In this document: in pieces, positions 1 through 8,080 of the stretch
Layout: each line of letters starts with the position of its first letter
How positions within the stretch are numbered: position 1 is the first letter of the stretch
Assembly (NCBI GenBank): GCA_021734025.1
Contig: JAIPJS010000001.1
Span: 186,001-250,000, forward strand
Direction of reading: 5' to 3'
Length of the DNA stretch: 64,000 nt
From: Candidatus Neomarinimicrobiota bacterium
GTDB taxonomy: Bacteria; Fidelibacterota; JAANXI01
The notes under the pieces: model-generated
What the model was told of the DNA's origin: nothing
Databases searched by the model: none
What the model saw: only the letters and a program-made list of their open reading frames with translations
Translations under genes and position numbers: made by a program

Positions 1-2
1 AG

Positions 3-242
3 GATGAAGATTTATTATTCAAGGAAAGTAATGGTCATAAAACCAGGAAGGAGAAAAACTTTATCGACCTGATTAATACGGCAAACCATATAAATCTTAT
101 TGACAAAGCAACCTCAAATACATTGCATAAAATCCGAAAATCCCGGAATCGTGTTGTGCATGAGTTAGAATCTATTGGCGAAGACGAGGCCTACAATATC
201 ATTATGCAAACCAAGGATGTGATTGAGGGGCTTTATAAGTGA
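3..242 (+). CDS. C-terminal end of a DUF4145-like protein (5' truncated)
   Basis: An open frame enters from the left edge and stops at a TGA at 240-242, leaving 79 residues. The tail contains I-D-K-A-T-S-N-T-L-H-K-I-R-K-S-R-N-R-V-V-H-E, an alpha-helical segment with an R-N-x-x-x-H-E signature. This is typical of the C-terminus of DUF4145 and related HEPN-like proteins, which are common in restriction and defence loci. Its stop overlaps the GTG start of the next gene (GTGA), so the two are probably translationally coupled. Family assignment rests on this short motif only, because the N-terminus lies outside the window. Confidence 0.5.
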   Translation, partial: DEDLLFKESNGHKTRKEKNFIDLINTANHINLIDKATSNTLHKIRKSRNRVVHELESIGEDEAYNIIMQTKDVIEGLYK

Positions 243-1657
243 TAAAGAAACAGTTTAGTAAGGTAGGTGTTTCGAAAATGGCATTCGATGAACTTTCAGA
301 AAAATCCAAAAGATTGCTCATAGAAGTAATCGAATTATTACAGAGTGGGAAGTATGAATTTGAAATAAAGTTTTTTCACTCTGTTGGACTGAAACGGGAT
401 AAATACCCTGAAGGCCAGTATCGCGCTGTTCTTGTTAATAGGACCGAAGAAAAAACGAAAAATCTCACTGGTTTTGAACCCCAAAATCTGGATCAATTAT
501 CCGAACACGATTATATAGATAGAAAACACAGTTCTGGATCCATTTATTTTAAACTAAATACTCGTGCTTTCGAAGAATATGCGTTATTCAAAATCAAACA
601 GTTCAAATCTTGTAAAAATTTTAGTGAATTAAGGAGTAAAATCACTGAATCACAGCAAGCAATACTGGACTATTTGTTTGAGAACTATGGCGAAAAGAAG
701 AGAGGGGTGCTTACTAGGGTGGTTCACAGCAGATATGGGAAACCTGTGGTCCGGAGTGCCCTTGAGCCTATAGGGAGGAGCGTTGTCCAAGAATCAGATG
801 AACGCAATGAAAGCAAATACCGGCTTACCTATCTTGGGATGTTATTGTCAAGTAGGGGCAAAAAATATTTAGAATTACTCTCTCAGTATTTGACCTTTGT
901 GCTAGAAATTTACTACGAAGAACCAGAGAGAGAGAAAATAAACAGTGATGAAATTCAGAACGCACTTGGTATAACGGATGATGAGCTCAACAACTTTGAG
1001 TTGGTTTTAGGAGAGAGTGATTTCAGCGGTAGTAGTAGAGGAACCGATGGTAAAGGTAACTGGTATGTGACTTTTCCACGTGAGGTTGATGATTTACCAT
1101 CAATAAAAGATTTCAGCTCATACATTCTTGATAATGCATTCAGTCATTTCGAATTGGGAATACCATTAGGGCCGGAGAGTTCCCAGATGATTTCACTCTC
1201 TGCAGAACTGTATGATACTATTTTAAATGGTGACACTTCTCGTAGTTGGAATATGTATTTTTATTCCTTTATAGATGAGGGACGGCTGGCCGAATTAAGA
1301 GCAATCCAATCGGATGAATTCGATTTGAAAAAAGTCATCCGGCTTTGCGAAGAAATGATTGTATGTCATCAAAAACAATGCTATTTAGCGTTAGCTATGC
1401 TAACTAGAAGTCTGTTGGATCATGTACCGCCAATTTTTGGATACAAGAAATTTACTGAAGTGGCAAATAATTTTAGTGGTAGTGGGAAATCCTTTCGTAA
1501 ATCGATGCAACATCTCGAAAAATCATCGCGAAATATTGCAGATAGGCATTTACATGAGCCAATAAGGAAGAAAGAGAACTTACCAAATAAAACTCAGGTC
1601 AATTTTTCTAATGATTTGGATGTGTTGTTAGAGGAGATTGTTCGGATTCTCGGATAA
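239..1657 (+). CDS. Hypothetical protein with HTH-like centre and helical C-terminus, coupled to the DUF4145-like gene
   Basis: The frame encodes 472 residues. The GTG start at 239 overlaps the upstream stop and has GAGGGG about 8 nt before it. An internal ATG at 278 is a weaker alternative. Residues about 130-230 look like a winged-helix or HTH segment (Q-Q-A-I-L-D-Y-L-F-E-N-Y-G). The C-terminal 120 residues are helical with L-L-D-H-V-P-P-I-F-G and a conserved-looking S-S-R-N-I-A-D-x-H-L-H, a tail I associate with uncharacterised proteins found near phage-defence genes. No catalytic motif is visible. Its neighbours are a DUF4145-like gene upstream and a GIY-YIG nuclease and McrBC downstream, so a defence accessory role is inferred from context only. 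Confidence 0.6.
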   Translation: MIKKQFSKVGVSKMAFDELSEKSKRLLIEVIELLQSGKYEFEIKFFHSVGLKRDKYPEGQYRAVLVNRTEEKTKNLTGFEPQNLDQLSEHDYIDRKHSSGSIYFKLNTRAFEEYALFKIKQFKSCKNFSELRSKITESQQAILDYLFENYGEKKRGVLTRVVHSRYGKPVVRSALEPIGRSVVQESDERNESKYRLTYLGMLLSSRGKKYLELLSQYLTFVLEIYYEEPEREKINSDEIQNALGITDDELNNFELVLGESDFSGSSRGTDGKGNWYVTFPREVDDLPSIKDFSSYILDNAFSHFELGIPLGPESSQMISLSAELYDTILNGDTSRSWNMYFYSFIDEGRLAELRAIQSDEFDLKKVIRLCEEMIVCHQKQCYLALAMLTRSLLDHVPPIFGYKKFTEVANNFSGSGKSFRKSMQHLEKSSRNIADRHLHEPIRKKENLPNKTQVNFSNDLDVLLEEIVRILG

Positions 1658-1687
1658 GTTGAAAATTAAAAGCTTAGTACATTGTGC

Positions 1688-1711
1688 TATCCTTGACAAT
1701 AATTAAGGATA
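1688..1711 (+). promoter_or_regulatory. Hairpin that sequesters the ribosome-binding site of the GIY-YIG gene
   Basis: TATCCTT (1688-1694) and AAGGATA (1705-1711) form a 7-bp stem with a 10-nt loop. The 3' arm contains the only Shine-Dalgarno-like AAGGA, placed 6 nt before the ATG at 1716. When folded, the site would be occluded. The stem is AT-rich with no following T-run, so it is not a good terminator. Regulation is inferred. Confidence 0.35.
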
Positions 1712-1715
1712 CTCC

Positions 1716-2237
1716 ATGCCAATAGACAATTGCCACTACTGTTACAACGAACTCACGGAAACTGTTTTACCCGAGTATCTAAAAACACTGAAACAACAAA
1801 TAGATGCGCCTATTCCCATGAGCCGGTTTACCGAAAAGGGCATCGGAATCCGGACGCTACTGAAACAATTCGGGTTTCAATCAGATTTCCCTGGCTGTTA
1901 TGTGTTCATTGAAAAAGAGGATCCAATTTATGTTGGGATATCTCAAAAGCTGGTGACGCGGATTAACCAGCATGTTAACGGTAAAAGCCATTTTAGTGCT
2001 AGCCTTGCCTACCGTATGACTATGGAATCCTATGACGGTGAGACGGAACAGTATACACGCAAGCAACTGATGAATATGGATAAATTTCGCACACTCTTCG
2101 AACAAAAGAAAAAATATTTGTCAGAACTTGACGTCGCATTTATCGAGATAGACAACCCGGTGGAACGGTATCTGTTTGAAATCTATTGCGCCATGGAGTT
2201 AGACACGTCACGGTGGAATACGTTTGAGACGCATTGA
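1716..2237 (+). CDS. GIY-YIG family nuclease
   Basis: This 173-residue protein carries a GIY-YIG core: G-C-Y-V-F at 60-64, I-Y-V-G-I-S at 71-76 and the family arginine R82 with H86 in L-V-T-R-I-N-Q-H. A glutamate-bearing C-terminal helix follows (V-E-R-Y-L-F-E-I-Y). GIY-YIG enzymes cut DNA with one metal ion, and the single-domain size suits a small standalone endonuclease. The N-terminus has C6-H-Y-C9, possibly half of a metal site. It lies between the 472-aa unknown and the DUF697-like and McrBC genes on the same strand, suggesting a restriction or defence role. The AAGGAT ribosome site is inside a hairpin. Confidence 0.85.
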   Translation: MPIDNCHYCYNELTETVLPEYLKTLKQQIDAPIPMSRFTEKGIGIRTLLKQFGFQSDFPGCYVFIEKEDPIYVGISQKLVTRINQHVNGKSHFSASLAYRMTMESYDGETEQYTRKQLMNMDKFRTLFEQKKKYLSELDVAFIEIDNPVERYLFEIYCAMELDTSRWNTFETH

Positions 2238-2353
2238 TTTATACGGAATAAATGGAGGTAAAGTTGAGTGAAAAAATCTCAGGTAAATTATATTTGATGT
2301 CCAAAAATTAAAACGCATTATTGTAACTATTGAAGAACTGAAATTAACAATAT

Positions 2354-3385
2354 ATGATGCAGTATATTAAGCGACTCATAGGCTTCCTGAGCATCTTTCT
2401 GGTTTTGGTGATTGCCAGAGAATTTCTGCTATTATACAATTCTATTAACAGTATGCATCCGGTTGCAGGGCTTGTATTTTTAATCCTGGTCGCTGGAATT
2501 ATCGTGTATTTTGTTGGTATCCCGCTCTACAGAATTCTCCTGCTTCCGAAGTCTTTTGGCCCGACAACAGATAAGGATAAAGTAGACGAACTGCGAATAA
2601 ACCGATTGCACGAATTTCAGAAAAATCCCTACCTAAAAAAACTCGGCGTAAAAATTCCCACCGAAAATAATGATCAACAAACATATGAGCAGGCCATTGA
2701 AACACTCAAAAAAAAGAATAGCGTTATTCGGAAAAAACGAGTTCGCGAGTTATTCTATAGTTCTGCCTTAGCCCAAAACGGATTCATCGATGCGATTCTG
2801 ATTCTTTCTGCATCAATAAATGTGGTGAAAGAAACCTTCCGCTTATTTAATGGGCGTGTGTCCAACAAAGACCTCTTTGCGATTGGGAAACACGTCTATT
2901 ACTCTATTGCGATTGGAGGCACGGAGAGTGTGGAATATGCCACGGAGGAAATTGTAACAAAACTTGGGAGGGATTTTGGAGGGGGTATTCCTTTTGTCAG
3001 CCGACTCACATCCTCATTAGCCGATGGTTTTATCAACGCGACTCTACTGACCCGAATCGCACTTATCACTGAAAATTATTGCACCACACTGTATATAAAC
3101 TCCCAGAAGGACCTGTATCCCTCCCGTAAATTTGTGATTGAAACTGCGGAGAGTATTACTTCCGATGTCTGGAAGAAAATCAGACGGAACTCAAAAAAAT
3201 ATATCGGGGAAAAGAGTAAGAATCTGCTCACTGAAAATGTGGTATACAAAATTATCACAGAATCCTTTAACAGCAAGTCAGATGAAGACACCGGTTTAGA
3301 TATTGAAGTAGAACTGGCAGCGAATGAAGAAAAGGCAAGGATTCCATTCTACCGAAAAGTAATGAACAGGATACGCAGGAAATAA
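2354..3385 (+). CDS. DUF697-like membrane protein
   Basis: This protein has 343 residues. Two N-terminal hydrophobic segments (about residues 6-28 and 38-62) suggest membrane anchoring. The middle region holds G-F-I-D-A-I-L-I-L-S-A-S-I-N and later L-L-T-R-I-A-L-I-T-E, a pattern resembling DUF697 domains that often accompany GTPases or membrane stress proteins. The C-terminal 60 residues are charged and probably cytoplasmic. It sits 60 bp before the McrB gene on the same strand. A membrane partner is unusual beside McrBC, so a specific role is not assigned. A structure-based search would be needed to confirm the DUF697 resemblance. Confidence 0.6.
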   Translation: MMQYIKRLIGFLSIFLVLVIAREFLLLYNSINSMHPVAGLVFLILVAGIIVYFVGIPLYRILLLPKSFGPTTDKDKVDELRINRLHEFQKNPYLKKLGVKIPTENNDQQTYEQAIETLKKKNSVIRKKRVRELFYSSALAQNGFIDAILILSASINVVKETFRLFNGRVSNKDLFAIGKHVYYSIAIGGTESVEYATEEIVTKLGRDFGGGIPFVSRLTSSLADGFINATLLTRIALITENYCTTLYINSQKDLYPSRKFVIETAESITSDVWKKIRRNSKKYIGEKSKNLLTENVVYKIITESFNSKSDEDTGLDIEVELAANEEKARIPFYRKVMNRIRRK

Positions 3386-3445
3386 AAACCTGCAATGGCT
3401 TCTTATGCAAGCACGGTAATTACTAAAATACTTACAGGATGACTT

Positions 3446-6400
3446 ATGAATGATGTACAGAAGTTAAAACAGGTTGTATCGACAATTGAAAATTCTGAGA
3501 GTATTAAATCATACTTCGAATTTGTGCATGATATTTATTCGGAATTAGGACTCAAGAAAGACACAGGAAATATTGTTCAAACCATTCGCACCGATCAGTA
3601 TATGCGATTGACGGTGAATCTCAATGCTCGACTGTTTTTAGGACTGACGAACGAGGACGGAGAAGATACGCTCTTGGCAACAATGTTTGAAAAGGATGCC
3701 GAAAAAATTGAACCCGAAGTGGCGAATTTCCGCAAGGATAATTCAAAATTCACGCAAATAGGGGATGAAGAGCCATCATATATCGTTATCCTTTCCATGG
3801 AAACTTATCAGAAGCACCAGGCGGATATCCAGGAATGGGTGTTACGTTGCGCCAAAGATTATTTACCCCGGCAGGAAAAGTCCAACCTTCGGCGATTTCA
3901 CTCCCCGTTGCTCACGGAATTAACATTTAACAACAATGCCTTTGAACGCTTATTGGAGCATCCAGAAGAATACTATTTTTCACAACTTATCGAGAAGTAT
4001 AAGGAATTAGTCAGAGAGGACCAAAATCGCCCTGAATTGTATAAATGGCGCAATGTGAATCACTATCAGGCGGAGTTTGATATTGACGCCGACGATTTTC
4101 ATGCATCGCTGAAGTCCGCCCTGTCCAAAGCCCAAAATCTAGTCTATCAACTGTCACTGTCGTTTATAAAAAAGGCTGCCCAATATTACCCGGAAGAAGT
4201 CCGGGAGATGTTCTGGGAGCTATACGACGAAGAGAAAGATTTGCAGGATCGGGTCGACAATTTTAACCAGCAAGCGGATGAATTAGCCCCAAAGGTCTCA
4301 GAGGCTCACGGCAAAGAGTTGAACGCGTATCAGGATGAACGAACGATATCCTATTACCTCGCAATGCGATACCCGGAAAAGTATCCCATTTATAAAGATG
4401 ATATTTACCAGTATCTGCTGGAAGTCGTCACTGAAGAGAATTCAAAACGCGCAGGGGATAAATACCTCCATTACATTGAAGTCGGCAATCGGTTGTTACC
4501 ATTCATCACCAATGATAATGAGCTAAAACAATTAGTCCAAAGCACCCTTGATGATGATTGCTTCCAGGGCGATCCCAAGTGGCTGGTCTTTCAGGATATC
4601 CTTTGGAGAACCAAATATCCGCCGGAAGAGGAGTCAGATAAATTGGAAATAAAACAGCATAATAAAGCGACTACTTACCTGCAAAATTTTGCAAAAGTTG
4701 CGGAGGAACATTTTGAGGGGAAAGACTGGCTCCAAGAACGATACACATTTTTCCAGAAGTTCTTTCAAAAAGAGCACTTAAAAAATGCTAAATGGAGCGA
4801 CTTTCAGGAAATACCCGAAAATACCCATGCCTACACCTCACTCAACATTGCTGGCAAGAACGCTTTTGGTGATCAAAACCATGACATTGAACGGTATCGC
4901 AAAAGTTTTCTCTACCTTGCCTACGGAGAAGATGATCTTGCGATCAGGATCAATACCTTGCTGGATAAACAGAGTGAATATCATTTAAAATATATTGGCG
5001 AATCCTTTTATGCGGAGGTTATCGGATACATCTATCCGGAAAAATATGTGTTCTATAATACCAGGGATAAGGAGGCCATCAGCTTCCTTGATTTGGATAT
5101 CGAGCGGAAATCCAAAGAGCAATTCGGCGATTTCTTTATCCGCTATAATCAGGAAATTGAACCGTTGAAATCGTTGTATAAAGATATTGTTGGACAACGA
5201 ACCGAAACAACCATCCCGCTGGAACTCGATCAGTTTTTCAGCTGGGTTTATGAAAACTATGTGAAGAAAGGATCCGGGGAAATACAACCCAACGGTAATG
5301 GAGAAAAAGGAAATTACTGGTGGTTAAACGCAAACCCGGATATCTGGCGCTTTGCAGAAAAGGAAGTCGGCCAGGAGCAAACCTATACCTCCCGCAATTC
5401 CAGGGGGAATAAACGCCAGATCTATAAAAACTTTGAACAGGTGCAACCCGGTGATTTGGTTATCGGGTACGAATCTACCCCGGTGAAAAAGGTGAAAGCC
5501 ATCCTTGAAATCACTGAACCGTTGCACACAGATGACGAAGAGGTAGAGAAGTTTTCCTTCAAACTGAATCAATTTACTCCAAACCAACCGACGTGGGAGG
5601 AACTCAAATCTCATGAGTCCCTTGCGGATTGCTCAGTCTTAAAAAATAACCAGGGGAGCCTTTTCCAACTTACTGCCTCAGAATTTGAGACAATCTATGA
5701 TTTAGCTTTCAAAGATGTGACTGCCTATCCCACCTATTCCAGGGATGAAGCCCTCGATGAACTTTTCCTTCCGGAAGAAGAATTGGTACGTATTCTCAAT
5801 CTGTTGGAGTACAAGAAAAACATCATTTTGCAAGGCCCGCCCGGAACAGGCAAAACTTTCCTTGCCAAACGTTTGGCATGGCTACAACTTGGCGCCAAAG
5901 ATGAGAGCCGAATATCAACCATCCAGTTTCACCCGTCGTATTCCTACGAGGACTTTATACGGGGCTATCGCCCGACAGAAGACCATTTTGAATTAAAAGA
6001 TGGACTCTTTTTGGACATCTGCAAACAGGCAAAATCCGATCCGGAGAATCCGTACTATCTGATTATCGATGAGATCAATCGGGGCAACCTTTCCAAGATC
6101 TTTGGTGAGCTCATGATGCTCATTGAAAAGGATAAACGCGGCCCGGAATTCAAGGTCACTTTGCCGTATACAAAGCAGGATGAATCCGACTTCTACATCC
6201 CGGAGAATCTCTATCTCATCGGGACCATGAATACAGCCGACCGGTCATTAGCGCTCGTTGACTATGCGCTGCGCCGCCGGTTCGTGTTCATTGACCTCAT
6301 GCCCAATTTCGGTGAGAAGTTTCAGCGGCATCTGCGATCATTCGGAGTGGATGATGGGACCATTGATCTTATTGTTGAACGATTGCGGACTCTCAATACG

Positions 6401-6592
6401 GAGATTGCCAGGGAATCCGGTCTTGGGAAAGGATTTCAAATTGGCCATAGTTACTTTTGTCGGCCGAACGGGAACGATACACAATGGTATCGGAATATCA
6501 TCGAGTATGAAATCATCCCACTGCTCAATGAATACTGGTTTGATAAGCCAGAGAAGGTCAAATCGTTGCAGGACGAGCTACTCTCAATATGA
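3446..6592 (+). CDS. mcrB: McrB-type AAA+ GTPase/ATPase with EVE domain
   Basis: This 1048-residue motor subunit belongs to a type IV (modified-base-dependent) restriction system. The N-terminus (about 10-180) resembles the MrcB/DUF3578 domain. A helical stretch leads to an EVE domain at about 620-735 (N-Y-W-W-L-N-A-N-P-D-I-W and G-D-L-V-I-G-Y), a fold that reads modified bases. The AAA+ motor follows: Walker A G-P-P-G-T-G-K-T at 797-804, Walker B I-I-D-E-I-N-R-G at 873-880, sensor T-M-N-T-A-D-R-S, and an L-R-R-R-F arginine finger. It is more than twice the length of E. coli McrB (459 aa) because of the extra DNA-reading modules. The stop overlaps the mcrC start (ATGA), so the two are coupled. 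The system is probably intact. Confidence 0.95.
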   Translation: MNDVQKLKQVVSTIENSESIKSYFEFVHDIYSELGLKKDTGNIVQTIRTDQYMRLTVNLNARLFLGLTNEDGEDTLLATMFEKDAEKIEPEVANFRKDNSKFTQIGDEEPSYIVILSMETYQKHQADIQEWVLRCAKDYLPRQEKSNLRRFHSPLLTELTFNNNAFERLLEHPEEYYFSQLIEKYKELVREDQNRPELYKWRNVNHYQAEFDIDADDFHASLKSALSKAQNLVYQLSLSFIKKAAQYYPEEVREMFWELYDEEKDLQDRVDNFNQQADELAPKVSEAHGKELNAYQDERTISYYLAMRYPEKYPIYKDDIYQYLLEVVTEENSKRAGDKYLHYIEVGNRLLPFITNDNELKQLVQSTLDDDCFQGDPKWLVFQDILWRTKYPPEEESDKLEIKQHNKATTYLQNFAKVAEEHFEGKDWLQERYTFFQKFFQKEHLKNAKWSDFQEIPENTHAYTSLNIAGKNAFGDQNHDIERYRKSFLYLAYGEDDLAIRINTLLDKQSEYHLKYIGESFYAEVIGYIYPEKYVFYNTRDKEAISFLDLDIERKSKEQFGDFFIRYNQEIEPLKSLYKDIVGQRTETTIPLELDQFFSWVYENYVKKGSGEIQPNGNGEKGNYWWLNANPDIWRFAEKEVGQEQTYTSRNSRGNKRQIYKNFEQVQPGDLVIGYESTPVKKVKAILEITEPLHTDDEEVEKFSFKLNQFTPNQPTWEELKSHESLADCSVLKNNQGSLFQLTASEFETIYDLAFKDVTAYPTYSRDEALDELFLPEEELVRILNLLEYKKNIILQGPPGTGKTFLAKRLAWLQLGAKDESRISTIQFHPSYSYEDFIRGYRPTEDHFELKDGLFLDICKQAKSDPENPYYLIIDEINRGNLSKIFGELMMLIEKDKRGPEFKVTLPYTKQDESDFYIPENLYLIGTMNTADRSLALVDYALRRRFVFIDLMPNFGEKFQRHLRSFGVDDGTIDLIVERLRTLNTEIARESGLGKGFQIGHSYFCRPNGNDTQWYRNIIEYEIIPLLNEYWFDKPEKVKSLQDELLSI

Positions 6593-7641
6593 CCCAGATC
6601 CCTATTGAAAATATCTATTACCTCCTCAGCTACGCCTGGGATAAACTGGATGAGGCAGAACTCATTGGGATTAATCCAGATGATTTCGAGGATGTAGCCA
6701 ACCTGTTAGGGAAGGTACTGGCTAACGGATGTACACGCCTGTTTAAAATGGGACTCTACCGGAATTACCATGAAATTGAAGAGGAGATTCCGGGTATCCG
6801 GGGACGGTTACTCATCGATGAGTCATTACGGAAGCTTTCTTTCCAAAACAAAAAGGCATGGTGCCGTCATGATGAGTTAGATCACAATGTTCTCCCAAAT
6901 AAGATCCTGAAAGCCACAGTCCTCAGATTATTGCAGACAGAAGAAGTCGAGGCGAAGCTTCATGGGGAACTGAAAGTCATTTATGAAAGATTTACCGGGA
7001 TTGATACCATTCAACTCCAGCGGCAAAATTTTACTCAGGTCCGGATTCACCGAAATAATGCTTTTTATGGCTTCCTTTTACAAGTCTGCCGGCTCATTTT
7101 TGAGTCGACGGCCATGCATGAAAAAGGAGATCGTTATCAGTTTCGGGATTTCACCAGAGACCATCAGAAACTGGCCACGCTCTTTGAGGCGTTTATCTAC
7201 AACTTTTACGAAAAAGAACAAACACACTATTCCGTCTCACGACCAACTATCAACTGGCCGTTTTATTCTGAGATACCTGCACATAATGATCTACTCCCAA
7301 TTATGCGTACCGACATTGTGCTTCAGGACGAAGAACGCATATTGATCATTGATACGAAGTACTATTCGGAAACCTTAGCACGACGGTCCGATTTCAACAC
7401 AATCAAGTTTAAGTCTCCAAATCTCTATCAGATTTTTGCCTACATGCAGCATATTTCAAATCCTCGGAATAAAGCGATAGAAGGCATGCTACTCTATCCC
7501 GATGTCGGCGATTCGATACACGCTGAGTATACTTGGGAAGAGCAGAAACTCACCTTAAAGACGATTCCGTTGGATCAGCCATGGCGGGGGATTGAGAGTG
7601 AATTGTTAACATGTGTGTTATTAAACGAAGGGCAAAAGTAA
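6589..7641 (+). CDS. mcrC: McrC-type nuclease subunit
   Basis: This 350-residue protein is the nuclease partner of McrB. The C-terminal PD-(D/E)xK core is visible as R-T-D-I-V-L (D242) followed by I-I-D-T-K-Y-Y (D255, K257). The N-terminal half (I-P-I-E-N-I-Y-Y-L-L-S-Y-A-W) is the usual opening of McrC/LlaJI-type subunits, which bind and stimulate the McrB hexamer. Length and motif spacing fit an intact enzyme. The ATG overlaps the mcrB stop by four bases. No other gene follows before the transposase relic, so mcrC probably closes the operon. Confidence 0.95.
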   Translation: MTQIPIENIYYLLSYAWDKLDEAELIGINPDDFEDVANLLGKVLANGCTRLFKMGLYRNYHEIEEEIPGIRGRLLIDESLRKLSFQNKKAWCRHDELDHNVLPNKILKATVLRLLQTEEVEAKLHGELKVIYERFTGIDTIQLQRQNFTQVRIHRNNAFYGFLLQVCRLIFESTAMHEKGDRYQFRDFTRDHQKLATLFEAFIYNFYEKEQTHYSVSRPTINWPFYSEIPAHNDLLPIMRTDIVLQDEERILIIDTKYYSETLARRSDFNTIKFKSPNLYQIFAYMQHISNPRNKAIEGMLLYPDVGDSIHAEYTWEEQKLTLKTIPLDQPWRGIESELLTCVLLNEGQK

Positions 7642-7711
7642 ATAGCAACTTCGGTTAGATTTCTGATACACCACAACTAGCCCGGTTATGTAAATTGATG
7701 TTCGCAATTCC

Positions 7712-7945
7712 GATAAAAGAGAGGAGAGAATCATCAGTGCCTTCCCGAAGGCAATGGTGCACCTCGAGGGGCTTAAAGACATTGAGCAATTTTATGTATT
7801 ACCACACCTGGATGCGCATCTGGTGAGTTCCACAAATGTCTTGGAACGACTCAACCGGGAAATCCATCGGCGGTCTCGTGTGTCCTCACTGTTTCTGAAT
7901 ATGGCGTCCTATCTCTGGCTCATCACTCGCTACCTCATTATATAT
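7712..7945 (+). pseudogene. C-terminal relic of an IS256-family transposase
   Basis: The frame reads S-T-N-V-L-E-R-L-N-R-E-I-H-R-R-S-R-V, matching the highly conserved T-T-N-x-x-E-R-L-N-R-E-x-R-R-R-T-R-V block near the C-terminus of IS256/mutator transposases. The preceding residues (L-K-D-I-E-Q-F-Y-V-L-P) also fit that family. No DDE catalytic core, complete start or terminal inverted repeats are present. Only about 75 residues survive of an element normally near 400, so this is a dead insertion scar between mcrC and the ATPase operon. The remaining 7946-8080 stretch holds no recognisable gene. Confidence 0.8.
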
Positions 7946-8080
7946 TCCGATTCAAAAAAATATGTCTCACGGTTGATAGTTAGATTACTCCCTTGCAGAA
8001 ATTACTACACACTTTATATTTAATCGATTCTGAATAATTCAATTGTCTTTTACGTTTTTGCTCATAGTAAAAGGTGGAAA

